64,000 nucleotides of DNA from CAZLDI01 sp964558415 (GTDB lineage: Bacteria; Chloroflexota; Dehalococcoidia; SM23-28-2; RBG-16-64-32). Shown piece by piece: positions 39,586-50,383 of this stretch (its first letter is position 1; each line of letters begins with the position of its first letter). The stretch spans positions 80,049 to 144,048 of the forward strand of contig CAZLDI010000007.1 of assembly GCA_964558415.1 (NCBI GenBank), in the 5' to 3' direction. Position numbers and translations under genes: made by a program. The notes below the pieces were generated by a model. That model searched no databases, was not told the DNA's origin, and saw nothing but the letters and a program-made list of their open reading frames with translations.

Positions 39586-41064
39586 ATGGGCTTAAAGATC
39601 ACCGACACCACTATGCGCGACGGGCATCAGTCGCTGCTGGCCACGCGCATGCGGACGGAGGACATGCTGCCGATCGCGGCGGAGATGGACGAGGCGGGGT
39701 TCCACAGTGTGGAGATCTGGGGAGGCGCGACGTTCGATACGGCGCTGCGCTTCCTGCGCGAGGACCCGTGGGACCGCCTGCGGGAGCTAAAGAAGCGGTT
39801 CAGGAAGACGCCGACGCAGATGCTGCTACGCGGACAGAACGTCCTCGGATACCGTCATTACGCGGACGACGTCGTCGAGAAGTTCTGCCAGCTCGCGGTC
39901 AAGAACGGGATGGACATCTTCCGCATCTTCGACGCTCTAAACGACCTGCGGAACCTGGAGACGGCGATCAAGGCGGTGAAGAAGGCGGGCGGGCACGTGC
40001 AGGGGACGATCTGCTACACGATCAGCCCGGTGCACACGCCAGAGATGTTCGCCAAGCAGGCGAAGGAGCTTGAGGAGATGGGGAGCGACTCCATCTGCAT
40101 CAAGGACATGGCCGGGCTGCTGCATCCGTACGACGCGTTCCAGATCGTGAGCAGCATCAAGAAGATCGTGAAGGTCCCGATCCAGATGCACTGTCACTGC
40201 ACGAGCGGCATGGCGGAGATGACGTACGTGAAGGCCGTCGAGGCCGGCCTGGACGTCATCGACTGCGCGCTCTCGACGCTCTCGCAAGGTACGTCGCAGC
40301 CGCCGGCGGAGTCGCTGGTCGCGACATTCGAGGGGACGAAGGATGACACGAAGATGGACCTGGAGCAGCTAACGCACCTGGCGGACTACTTCGGGGAGGT
40401 GCGAAAGAAGTACGCGGCGTTCGAGGGGAACGTCAAGGTGGACGCCGGAGTGCTGCTGCACCAGGTGCCGGGAGGGATGATCTCGAACCTGGTCTCGCAG
40501 CTACGAGAGCAGGGGGCGCTGGACAAGCTGAAGGACGTGCTGGAGGAGATACCGCGGGTGCGGGCGGACATGGGCTACCCGCCACTGGTTACGCCGACGA
40601 GCCAGATCGTGGGCACGCAGGCGGTGCTCAACGCGATCTACGGGCAGCGGTACAAGCAGGTGAGCAAAGAGACGAAGGCAGTCGTCCTCGGTCAGTACGG
40701 CGAGACACCCGCGCCGATCGGCGCAGACATCCTGAGGACGGTGGGAGGTGGCGAAAAGCCGATCAAGGGCCGGCCGGCAGACGTATTGGCGCCAGAGTTA
40801 GCGAAGGCAGCGAAGGAAGTGGGGAGTTTGGCGCATTCAGACGAGGACGTGATGTCCTATGTCCTTTTCCCGCAGGTGGCGCGCGAGTTCCTGGAGTGGC
40901 GCGAGCAGGGAGCGGGGCTGGAGCCGGACCTGGTGGCGGCGATCGCGGCGGCGCTGGCGAGCGACCACCAGCAGACGGCCGCGACGGCGCCCAGCGTGGC
41001 CGCTTCTCATGACCACAACGCGTGGAAGATGGCGGGTCGCAGCCGGCTGATGCGAGGACGGTGA
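39586..41064 (+). CDS. Transcarboxylase 5S / pyruvate carboxylase B-type subunit
   Basis: A 492-residue TIM-barrel carboxyltransferase of the transcarboxylase 5S / oxaloacetate decarboxylase alpha family. It carries carboxyl groups between carboxybiotin and pyruvate. TTMRDGHQS provides the metal Asp, CIKDMAGLL the carbamylated Lys, and HCHCTSG the two metal His. The C-terminal domain (320-492) is the conserved carboxylase domain; no biotinyl domain is fused, which fits the separate carrier gene downstream. The ATG at 39586 is chosen as the family start. Confidence 0.93.
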   Translation: MGLKITDTTMRDGHQSLLATRMRTEDMLPIAAEMDEAGFHSVEIWGGATFDTALRFLREDPWDRLRELKKRFRKTPTQMLLRGQNVLGYRHYADDVVEKFCQLAVKNGMDIFRIFDALNDLRNLETAIKAVKKAGGHVQGTICYTISPVHTPEMFAKQAKELEEMGSDSICIKDMAGLLHPYDAFQIVSSIKKIVKVPIQMHCHCTSGMAEMTYVKAVEAGLDVIDCALSTLSQGTSQPPAESLVATFEGTKDDTKMDLEQLTHLADYFGEVRKKYAAFEGNVKVDAGVLLHQVPGGMISNLVSQLREQGALDKLKDVLEEIPRVRADMGYPPLVTPTSQIVGTQAVLNAIYGQRYKQVSKETKAVVLGQYGETPAPIGADILRTVGGGEKPIKGRPADVLAPELAKAAKEVGSLAHSDEDVMSYVLFPQVAREFLEWREQGAGLEPDLVAAIAAALASDHQQTAATAPSVAASHDHNAWKMAGRSRLMRGR

Positions 41065-41130
41065 TGGCAATCGGCAATGGGAAGGCGGCGATCGGGTCCT
41101 GCGGGCGCTCGGCGGTGAGAGTTTAGACGA

Positions 41131-41643
41131 ATGAGGCTGGTCATCCAGGGACAAGAGTTCGAAGTCCAGCCATCTCAGGATAGCGTGAGCGTCGGCGACG
41201 TGGCCTATGCGGTGCGCATTGTGCGCAGCGGGAACATCGCTACGGTCTACGTCAACGAGAAGCCGTTCGCGGTGCAGCTGCCCGCCTCCAGCGCAGGCGG
41301 CCCGGACGAGGGGACGGTGAGGCTGCTCGTCGACGCGAAGGAGTACGAGATTGAGGTGCAAGGCCGCGCGGCAGCCGTGCGTCCGCGACCGAAGGCGGCG
41401 AAGAAGCCGGCAGCCGCGGCCGGAGCGGTGACGGCGCAGATGACGGGCCGGGTGATCCGGGTGGACGTGAAGCCGGGCGACCAGGTGGCGGAAGGTCTGG
41501 TGCTGCTGATCGTTGAGGCGATGAAGATGGAGAACGAGATCACTGCGCCGATGGCGGGGACGGTGAAGGAGGTGGCGGTGAACGCGGGGGCGCGGGTGTC
41601 CGAGGGGGATCTGTTGGTGCGGATTGAGGCAGCAGGGGAGTAG
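41131..41643 (+). CDS. Biotin carboxyl carrier protein (1.3S-like)
   Basis: A 170-residue carrier. The C-terminal 75 residues are a biotinyl domain with the biotinylated Lys in VEAMKMENEI. The N-terminal 90 residues form a small beta-rich domain linked by Ala/Lys/Pro-rich sequence. It is the last gene of the 37512-41643 cluster and would shuttle carboxyl groups between the 12S-like and 5S-like subunits. Confidence 0.92.
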   Translation: MRLVIQGQEFEVQPSQDSVSVGDVAYAVRIVRSGNIATVYVNEKPFAVQLPASSAGGPDEGTVRLLVDAKEYEIEVQGRAAAVRPRPKAAKKPAAAAGAVTAQMTGRVIRVDVKPGDQVAEGLVLLIVEAMKMENEITAPMAGTVKEVAVNAGARVSEGDLLVRIEAAGE

Positions 41644-41701
41644 AGGCCGCAACGTCGACTCCCGCGATCGGGTAGTCTGACCCACGACCCCACGCCGCCC
41701 A

Positions 41702-41758
41702 GATTATTCGCGAAGATACGGCTCGCCGCGATCGGGGCGTGTCGCCGCTCAGAATGAC
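41702..41758 (+). repeat. Dispersed intergenic repeat, copy 6
   Basis: GATTATTCGCGAAGAT at the start, CGCTCAGAATGAC at the end, with the CACGCCGCCCA lead-in. It lies between the biotin carrier gene and the convergent Lrp-type gene. Confidence 0.75.
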
Positions 41759-41793
41759 ATCGAGGCGACCGTTCAGTCGCCCGGAGGTGGCGC

Positions 41794-42030
41794 CTACTCC
41801 CCGAGGGTGACCAGGCTGGTCGTGCTCTGGACGCCGTCGATGGTGCGGATGCGCTCGCCGAGGATGGGGGGGATGTCCTGGAGGGTGTCGACCTCCAGTT
41901 CGATGACGAAGTCGTAGGGACCCATCACCTCGTGCATCTCGACGATCTGGGGGATTTTCACGATCTCTTCGTGAACGTGTTTGGTCTTGCCGGGGTCGGA
42001 AACTACGAGCACGTATGCCTTGATCGCCAT
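41794..42030 (-). CDS. Stand-alone Lrp/AsnC ligand-binding (RAM) domain protein
   Basis: A 78-residue protein containing only the RAM effector domain of Lrp/AsnC regulators (KAYVLVVSDPGKTKHVHEEI ... GPYDFVIELEVD) and no DNA-binding domain. Such stand-alone RAM proteins oligomerise and bind amino acids. It may modulate a full-length Lrp protein encoded elsewhere. It is convergent with the transcarboxylase cluster. Confidence 0.88.
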   Translation of the reverse strand: MAIKAYVLVVSDPGKTKHVHEEIVKIPQIVEMHEVMGPYDFVIELEVDTLQDIPPILGERIRTIDGVQSTTSLVTLGE

Positions 42031-42149
42031 CGAGTGTCGCTCCTCCTGGTATGCGGGATGCGCCGGACCGCAGCTCCGGGGCGGAAGATGGCGTAAGTAT
42101 ACAGTGGATGATGGGTGGTTGTCAGTGGTCAGCCAGTAGTGGATAGTGG

Positions 42150-44930
<2,781 letters not shown>

Positions 44931-44960
44931 GGATCCCTTCGCGTCGCTTATGAACAACCC

Positions 44961-45485
44961 ATGCGACTTGATTTCTCCGGCGCACCAGCGAAGGCATTCA
45001 AGCAGGTCTGGATAATCCATGGGCTGATGGCCGGCGGCGTGCTAGTTTGCGCGGTCGCGGGGGAAACTGTGATAAGGGTGGACCCAGAGTTTGAGCGTCG
45101 AGGGGGATACACCGCGTTCGGTGATGTAGCCTGGGCGGTTCGCGCTGCTGCATTGCTCTTTCTGGTGCAGATGGCTCTTCTACTACTACTAACGCCGGAG
45201 CGGTGGGTGCTCCGCAAGGTGATGGAACTCCGTCCACAGAACATCGACCTGGCCGTGACCCGCACTCTCACAAGCGTTCAAGTTGTGAGAAGCGCTCAGG
45301 GTCCCGTGGTTGCGACCTTTGGTGTCCTCCTGTTCTTCGGGAGTGCCGATAGATCCGACATATACGTCAGCGCCGTTTTCGCGCTGAACCTGCTATTCTT
45401 TTGGCGCCCCACACGCAGCCAATGGGAGAGTTTCTTCCACCGGGCGGCAACTCAATATGAGGGAGTCTCGGCTCGGCCCTGGTAA
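44961..45485 (+). CDS. Four-helix membrane protein of unknown function
   Basis: A 174-residue protein with about four hydrophobic segments (IIHGLMAGGVLVCAVAG, AAALLFLVQMALLLLL, GPVVATFGVLLFFG and YVSAVFALNLLFFW). No conserved motif is recognised. It sits between aconitase and isocitrate dehydrogenase and shares their orientation. Confidence 0.6.
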   Translation: MRLDFSGAPAKAFKQVWIIHGLMAGGVLVCAVAGETVIRVDPEFERRGGYTAFGDVAWAVRAAALLFLVQMALLLLLTPERWVLRKVMELRPQNIDLAVTRTLTSVQVVRSAQGPVVATFGVLLFFGSADRSDIYVSAVFALNLLFFWRPTRSQWESFFHRAATQYEGVSARPW

Positions 45486-45557
45486 GGTGCGGTGATCCAA
45501 GTGCATGCCCAATGCCCGCCCACCGCGTGAAATTCGCCGTCACCTATGCGTCGCTGC

Positions 45558-45563
45558 TAGAAT
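45558..45563 (+). promoter_or_regulatory. -10 box of the isocitrate dehydrogenase gene
   Basis: TAGAAT, then a leader of about 25 bases containing CCGGAGCAGGTGG before the ATG at 45596. This supports 45596 as the start, downstream of an in-frame ATG at 45512. Confidence 0.5.
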
Positions 45564-45595
45564 ACAGCCGTCGTGCCTTCCGGAGCAGGTGGAAC

Positions 45596-46810
45596 ATGGG
45601 ATCTAATCAGGCCATAGAGCGCGCGAAGGAGCACTTCGCGCATGTAGTCGCCGGACAGCTGGCGCGGGTGGAGCGGATGAAGGCGGCGGAGGACTGGACG
45701 GACTACGGGTCGCTGAAGCCGATCATTCTCGGCGTCTGCGGGGGCGACGGGATCGGGCCGTACATCACCGCGGAGGCGCGGCGGGTGCTGGCGTTCCTGC
45801 TGGCGCCGGAGGTGGAGAGCGGGAAGGTGGTCTTCCGCACGATCGAGGGGCTGACGATCGAGAACCGCGCGCAGCAAAACACGGCGATACCGGACGACGT
45901 GCTGGCCGAGCTGAAGAAGTGCCATGTCATCCTGAAGGGCCCGACGACGACGCCGCGCGCGGGGGACCAGTGGGCGAACATCGAGAGCGCGAACGTGGCG
46001 ATGCGGCGGGAGCTGGACTTGTTCGCGAACGTGCGGCCGGTGCGTGTGCCTGAGCAGGGGATCGACTGGATCTTCTTCCGCGAGAATACGGAAGGGGCGT
46101 ACATCCTGGGCAGCCACGGGGTGAATGTGACGGAGGACCTGGCGATCGACTTCACGGCCGTGACGACGCAGGGGAGCGAGCGGATCATCAAGCTGGCGTT
46201 CGATCACGCGAGCCGCAACGGGATCAACAAGGTGACGGTGGTGACGAAGGCGAACGTGGTGAAGACGACGGACGGGAAGTTTCTGGACACGGCGCGGAGG
46301 ATCTCGAAGGATTACCCGGAGGTGGTCTGGGACGACTGGTACATCGACATCATGACGGCGAAGCTGGTGGACCCGAAGCGGCGGACGGAGTTCAAGGTCG
46401 TCGTGCTGCCCAACCTTTACGGCGACATCCTGACGGACGAAGCGGCGGAGTTCCAGGGGGGCGTGGGGACCGCGGGCAGCGCGAACATCGGCAAGCGGTA
46501 TGCGATGTTCGAGGCGATCCACGGCAGCGCGCCGCGCATGGTGGACGAGGGACGCGCGGACTACGCCGACCCGAGCAGCATGATCCGGGCGGCGGCGATG
46601 CTGCTGAACCACACCGGTTTTGCGGACCGGGGCAAGCGGCTGGAGATGGCGCTGGACGTGTGCGGGAACCTGGAGAAGCGGCTGGTCGTGACCGGACGGC
46701 CGACGGGGGCGAAGGGGTCGGAGTTTGCCGATTACATCATGGAGACGCTGCAGGACTCGGGGCTGGAGGAGAAGTGGCGGGGGTACCAGGATGGAGGAAG
46801 TAGGAAGTAG
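45596..46810 (+). CDS. icd: Isocitrate dehydrogenase (isocitrate/isopropylmalate family)
   Basis: A 404-residue beta-decarboxylating dehydrogenase: GVCGGDGIGPYITAEA, the substrate-phosphate segment KGPTTTP, FFRENTEGAYI, and the metal-binding LYGDILTDEAAEFQGG. In the TCA cycle it converts isocitrate to 2-oxoglutarate; cofactor choice is not clear from sequence. The ATG at 45596 follows a TAGAAT promoter. The last codons lie in a purine-rich repeat (GGAAGTAGGAAGTAGGAAGA). Confidence 0.9.
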   Translation: MGSNQAIERAKEHFAHVVAGQLARVERMKAAEDWTDYGSLKPIILGVCGGDGIGPYITAEARRVLAFLLAPEVESGKVVFRTIEGLTIENRAQQNTAIPDDVLAELKKCHVILKGPTTTPRAGDQWANIESANVAMRRELDLFANVRPVRVPEQGIDWIFFRENTEGAYILGSHGVNVTEDLAIDFTAVTTQGSERIIKLAFDHASRNGINKVTVVTKANVVKTTDGKFLDTARRISKDYPEVVWDDWYIDIMTAKLVDPKRRTEFKVVVLPNLYGDILTDEAAEFQGGVGTAGSANIGKRYAMFEAIHGSAPRMVDEGRADYADPSSMIRAAAMLLNHTGFADRGKRLEMALDVCGNLEKRLVVTGRPTGAKGSEFADYIMETLQDSGLEEKWRGYQDGGSRK

Positions 46811-46936
46811 GAAGAAGGAAGGTGGAGGTAGGAAGCCCGTGGGGCATATCACCCTGGAGCGGGACGAGGGTCGCGGCTAACGGGGACGCTTCGACGTGTC
46901 CCGCCGGTTGTTGGAGACCGTGAGCTAACCCGGACG

Positions 46937-46962
46937 GATTCTTCGCTGCGCTCAAGAATGAC
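46937..46962 (+). repeat. Short form of the dispersed repeat, copy 7
   Basis: GATTCTTCGCTGCGCTCAAG followed by AATGAC; the two conserved ends are brought together without the variable middle. It is in the spacer between icd and mdh. Confidence 0.65.
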
Positions 46963-46982
46963 AGCAGAATGAGGAGGAATGA

Positions 46983-47915
46983 TTGCGAGCTAAAGTAACG
47001 GTAGTGGGCGCCGGGATGACCGGCGGGACGATGGCACAGAGGCTGGCGGAGACGGGGCATGTGGACGTGGTGCTGCAGGACATCATCGAGGGGTTGCCGC
47101 AGGGTAAGGCGCTTGACCTCGCCGAGGAGGCGGCGCACGCCGGGTTTACGGCGAAGGTCACCGGCTCGAACGATTGGGCGGACACCAGAGGGTCGGACGT
47201 GGTAGTGATCACTTCGGGTGTGCCGCGCAAGCCGGGGATGACGCGGGAGGAGCTGCTGAACATCAACGCCGGGATCGTCGGCGGTGTCGCGAGGAGCGCG
47301 GCGAAGGCCTCGCCGAAGGCAGTGTTCATCATCTTCGCGAACCCTATGGACGTGATGTGCCACGTCGCACTGGAAGCGAGCGGCTTTCCGGCAAACCGTG
47401 TGATCGGGCAGGGGGGGATGCTGGACAGCGCACGCTACCGGACGTTTATCGCCTGGGCGGCGAAGGCGTCGGTGCAGGACGTGCACGCGCAGGTGCTGGG
47501 CGGACACACGGAAGCGACGATGGTGCCGATCGTGAGCACGGCGCACGTGGGCGGCGTGCCGCTGACGAAGCTGCTTTCGAAGAAGAAGATCGAGGGGGTG
47601 GTGCAGCGAGCGAAGAACGGCGGGGCGGAGATCGTCTCGTTGCTGAAGACCGGGTCGGCGTTCTACGCGCCGGCGGCGGCGACGGTGGAGATGGTGGAGG
47701 CGGTGCTGCTGGACAAGAAGCGCATCCTCCCTTGCGCCACGCTGGCGGACGGGCAGTACGGGATCCAGGGCGCGTATGTGGGGCTGCCGGTGAAGGTGGG
47801 GGCGAAGGGGATAGAAGCGGTGTACGAGCCGCCGCTGTGGGACAGCGAGATCGCGGGGATCCGCGGGGCGGCGGAGTCGACGCGGGAGCTGGTGGGGCTG
47901 ATCGAGAAGAAGTAG
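46983..47915 (+). CDS. mdh: Malate dehydrogenase
   Basis: A 310-residue LDH-like malate dehydrogenase, oxidising malate to oxaloacetate with NAD. The Rossmann motif is VVGAGMTGGTMAQ. GVPRKPGMTREELL carries the malate-selective Arg, and GGHTEATMVPI the catalytic His. The start is TTG, six bases after AGGAGG. It follows icd by about 170 bases with a short repeat between. Its last 49 bases recur at 48724-48772, and the final 36 bases recur a third time at 50313-50348. Confidence 0.95.
   Translation: MRAKVTVVGAGMTGGTMAQRLAETGHVDVVLQDIIEGLPQGKALDLAEEAAHAGFTAKVTGSNDWADTRGSDVVVITSGVPRKPGMTREELLNINAGIVGGVARSAAKASPKAVFIIFANPMDVMCHVALEASGFPANRVIGQGGMLDSARYRTFIAWAAKASVQDVHAQVLGGHTEATMVPIVSTAHVGGVPLTKLLSKKKIEGVVQRAKNGGAEIVSLLKTGSAFYAPAAATVEMVEAVLLDKKRILPCATLADGQYGIQGAYVGLPVKVGAKGIEAVYEPPLWDSEIAGIRGAAESTRELVGLIEKK
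47867..47915 (+). repeat. 3' end of mdh, copy 1 of a triplicated direct repeat
   Basis: The 49 bases ending in the mdh stop match 48724-48772 at 47 positions. The final 36 bases are identical in all three copies (47880, 48737 and 50313). Confidence 0.92.
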
Positions 47916-47941
47916 GCTCCACGAGAGGCAGGAGGTCACTG

Positions 47942-48724
47942 ATGCCTGAATACGTGTTCGACAACGCCAGCGAACAGACTCCGACCCGGTTCTCCGCGCT
48001 CGAAGGGCTATTCGACGCCGGGACGTTCCGCCACATCGACTCGCTAGGGATCGCGCCGGGATCGCGCTGCCTTGAGGTGGGAGGCGGCTCGGGGTCCGTG
48101 GCCAGGGGGCTGAGCGCGCGCGTCGGGGACCGCGGCCAGGTGGTGGTTACCGACATCGACACCAGACACCTCACGGGAATGGATGAGCCAAACATCGAGG
48201 TCCGGCAACACGACATCGTTGCTGACGACCTGGAAGAGGACCACTATGACGCGGCACACACGAGGCTGGTGTTGCTGCACATTCCAGAACGCGAGAGGGC
48301 CATCGAGCGGATCGTGAGGTCCCTGCGGCCGGGTGGATGGCTGCTTTTCGAAGAGTTCGACTCGCTGTCGATGCCGCCCGATCCAGAACTGAATCCCTCG
48401 GAGCACTTTCTGAAGACTCTAGGCGCTCTCTGGAAAGTGATGGCATCCGAGGGTGTGAACCTGCGCTTCGGCAGGCTCTTGCCAGGAATCCTGGAGAAGA
48501 TGGGGTTGCGAGACGTCGGCGCCGAGGCGACGGCGTTCTTGTTCAAGGGAGCCTCGACCGGCGCTGCGGTGCTGCGCGCAAACTTCTTGCAGATGCGCGA
48601 CAAGTTGATAGCCTCCGGATACATCACCGAAGGCGAATTCGAGGCCGACCTTGCAAGGCTGGATGACCCCGGCGTGGAGTGGCCGTCCTGGGTGTTGTGG
48701 TCGGTCTGGGGCCGACGGTCATAG
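47942..48724 (+). CDS. SAM-dependent class I methyltransferase
   Basis: A 260-residue methyltransferase: motif I is CLEVGGGSGSVARGLSARVG, followed by VVVTDIDTRHL and LRPGGWLLFEEFDS. The C-terminal helical part resembles UbiE/menaquinone-type or small-molecule methyltransferases; the substrate is unknown. CAGGAGG precedes the ATG. The gene is framed by mdh 3' ends: copy 1 ends 26 bases before its start, and copy 2 begins on the last base of its stop codon. It therefore looks like an inserted single-gene cassette. Confidence 0.88.
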   Translation: MPEYVFDNASEQTPTRFSALEGLFDAGTFRHIDSLGIAPGSRCLEVGGGSGSVARGLSARVGDRGQVVVTDIDTRHLTGMDEPNIEVRQHDIVADDLEEDHYDAAHTRLVLLHIPERERAIERIVRSLRPGGWLLFEEFDSLSMPPDPELNPSEHFLKTLGALWKVMASEGVNLRFGRLLPGILEKMGLRDVGAEATAFLFKGASTGAAVLRANFLQMRDKLIASGYITEGEFEADLARLDDPGVEWPSWVLWSVWGRRS

Positions 48725-48772
48725 GCGGCGGCGTCCACGCGGGAGCTGGTGGGGCTGATCGAGAAGAAGTAG
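48724..48772 (+). repeat. 3' end of mdh, copy 2
   Basis: Begins at the last base of the methyltransferase TAG and ends at its own TAG. It would encode AASTRELVGLIEKK. Two differences from mdh, both in the first 13 bases. Confidence 0.92.
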
Positions 48773-48901
48773 CGCTGGGGAGGCAGGCCGGGCGGGCGGC
48801 GCAGCGTGCTGCGCCCTCATTCTCACTACCCACCCATCCTTCGATACCCCGCCACAGAGGGGTGCAGGCTCTCAGCGTGAGCACAACGCGACCTCGCACT
48901 G

Positions 48902-48907
48902 TAGAAT
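48902..48907 (+). promoter_or_regulatory. -10 box of the first cyclase gene, leaderless layout
   Basis: TAGAAT, nine bases (AGCCGCATC), then ATG 48917. The paralogue at 50384 has the same box, spacing and nearly the same nine bases. Confidence 0.6.
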
Positions 48908-48916
48908 AGCCGCATC

Positions 48917-50242
48917 ATGGAACCTCAGGTCCGGTACGTCACAAGCTCAGACGGCACGAGGATCGCCACGTGGAGGCTCGGTAAGGGCACGCCGCTCATA
49001 CTGGTACGTCCGATCTGGTCGCTCCCGACTGCGCTGCACTGGCTGAGTCCATCAGACCGAGGCCATCTGGAGCGGCTTGCGGGCAAGCGGACTGTCATCA
49101 TGTACGACAACCGCGGACAGGGCCTCTCCGACCGCGAGGCGGGTGATCTCTCGCTTGAGGCGAGGACGGCCGATCTCGCTGCTGTGGTACAAAGCCTGGG
49201 AGTTCGTCCCTTCGATCTCATGGCAATGGCCAACTCAGCGCCGGTCGCGATAGCGTACGCGGCCGACAATCCCGACAGGGTCCGCTGCCTCGTACTCAGC
49301 AGCGCCGCTGCGCGCGGCCGGGACATCAGGCTGTCACCACAGCGGCACGCTATTGCCCGGTTAGCGGAGGTTGACTGGGCGCTTTTCAACCGTGTTGGGG
49401 CGCTCATCTCATACGGCTTCACAGAGTTCGCTGAGTTGGTGGCGGAAACGGGCGCAGCCAGCATCACGCCCGAAACATTCCTCCGGGCCACAAAAGCCGC
49501 CTGGCAGTTCGATGCAACCGGCGGTGTCTCTAAGGTGGCCTGTCCAACGCTGGTCCTCCATCAAGAGCGAGGCGAGGTCCCAATTGAAGTGTCGAGGCAG
49601 CTCGCCGCTTCGCTCCCGGACGGACGTCTGGTCGTCTATGATCAGCCATTCTCATCCACGCTCGGGACGACTGAGACAGTCGACAACATCGAGGCGTTCC
49701 TGGACGAGGGCGACCCCGGCGCGGCGGCTCCCGCCGAAGCTCTCCCCTCGGGCACCGCCATCATCCTGTTCACGGACATCGCAGACTCCACGGCGCTAAC
49801 GGAGAAGATGGGTGACGCGGCGTTCCGCGAGACGGCACACGACCTCGACGAACGCATGCGGTCAGCCATCCGCGAGGCGGGCGGCAAGCCCGTCGAGGGC
49901 AAGGTGCTCGGCGACGGGGTCATGGCGCTGTTCACGTCGGCAGCGCAGGCGATAGAGGCGGCGGTTCGCTGCCGAGACGCTGGTAGTCACAGCGAGATGC
50001 CGATACACGTCGGGGTACACGCTGGCGATGTGATCAGGGATGGGAACACAGTTTACGGGGGCGCCGTCAACGTGGCGTCTCGCGTGTGCGGTCTCTCAGC
50101 CACAGGCGAAGTGCTGGTCTCCGAGACTGTGCGTTCGCTGGCGCGCACCTCCGCTGGCGTGCGGTTCGAGGACCGCGGTGAGCACGAGCTGAAGGGGGTG
50201 GGGGAGGCGGTACGGGTGTGGGCGGTGGTGCAGAACCAGTGA
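48917..50242 (+). CDS. Degenerate alpha/beta hydrolase fused to class III cyclase
   Basis: A 441-residue fusion. Residues 1-265 are an alpha/beta-hydrolase-like domain that lacks a proper triad: the elbow is MANSAPVA, the acid position is HQERGE, and no His follows where expected. It probably acts as a sensor. Residues 275-440 are a class III cyclase domain with metal Asp287 (FTDIADST) and Asp333 (LGDG), adenine-type Lys329, and Asn/Arg in GGAVNVASR. It should make cAMP. A close paralogue follows. An mdh 3' tail precedes each of them. Confidence 0.87.
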   Translation: MEPQVRYVTSSDGTRIATWRLGKGTPLILVRPIWSLPTALHWLSPSDRGHLERLAGKRTVIMYDNRGQGLSDREAGDLSLEARTADLAAVVQSLGVRPFDLMAMANSAPVAIAYAADNPDRVRCLVLSSAAARGRDIRLSPQRHAIARLAEVDWALFNRVGALISYGFTEFAELVAETGAASITPETFLRATKAAWQFDATGGVSKVACPTLVLHQERGEVPIEVSRQLAASLPDGRLVVYDQPFSSTLGTTETVDNIEAFLDEGDPGAAAPAEALPSGTAIILFTDIADSTALTEKMGDAAFRETAHDLDERMRSAIREAGGKPVEGKVLGDGVMALFTSAAQAIEAAVRCRDAGSHSEMPIHVGVHAGDVIRDGNTVYGGAVNVASRVCGLSATGEVLVSETVRSLARTSAGVRFEDRGEHELKGVGEAVRVWAVVQNQ

Positions 50243-50309
50243 TAGACCCACAGATTAGGTACGATCGGAGCGCCGATGGGGATGAGGTCGCGGAAATCTT
50301 GAAGGCGAA

Positions 50310-50348
50310 TCCACGCGGGAGCTGGTGGGGCTGATCGAGAAGAAGTAG
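50310..50348 (+). repeat. 3' end of mdh, copy 3
   Basis: Shares 39 bases with copy 2 (both have TCC where mdh has TCG) and 36 with mdh. It ends 35 bases before the second cyclase start. Confidence 0.92.
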
Positions 50349-50368
50349 GCGGTCGCGCTGCCACGCTG

Positions 50369-50374
50369 TAGAAT
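50369..50374 (+). promoter_or_regulatory. -10 box of the second cyclase gene, leaderless layout
   Basis: TAGAAT, nine bases (AGCCGCAAC), then ATG 50384. Confidence 0.6.
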
Positions 50375-50383
50375 AGCCGCAAC

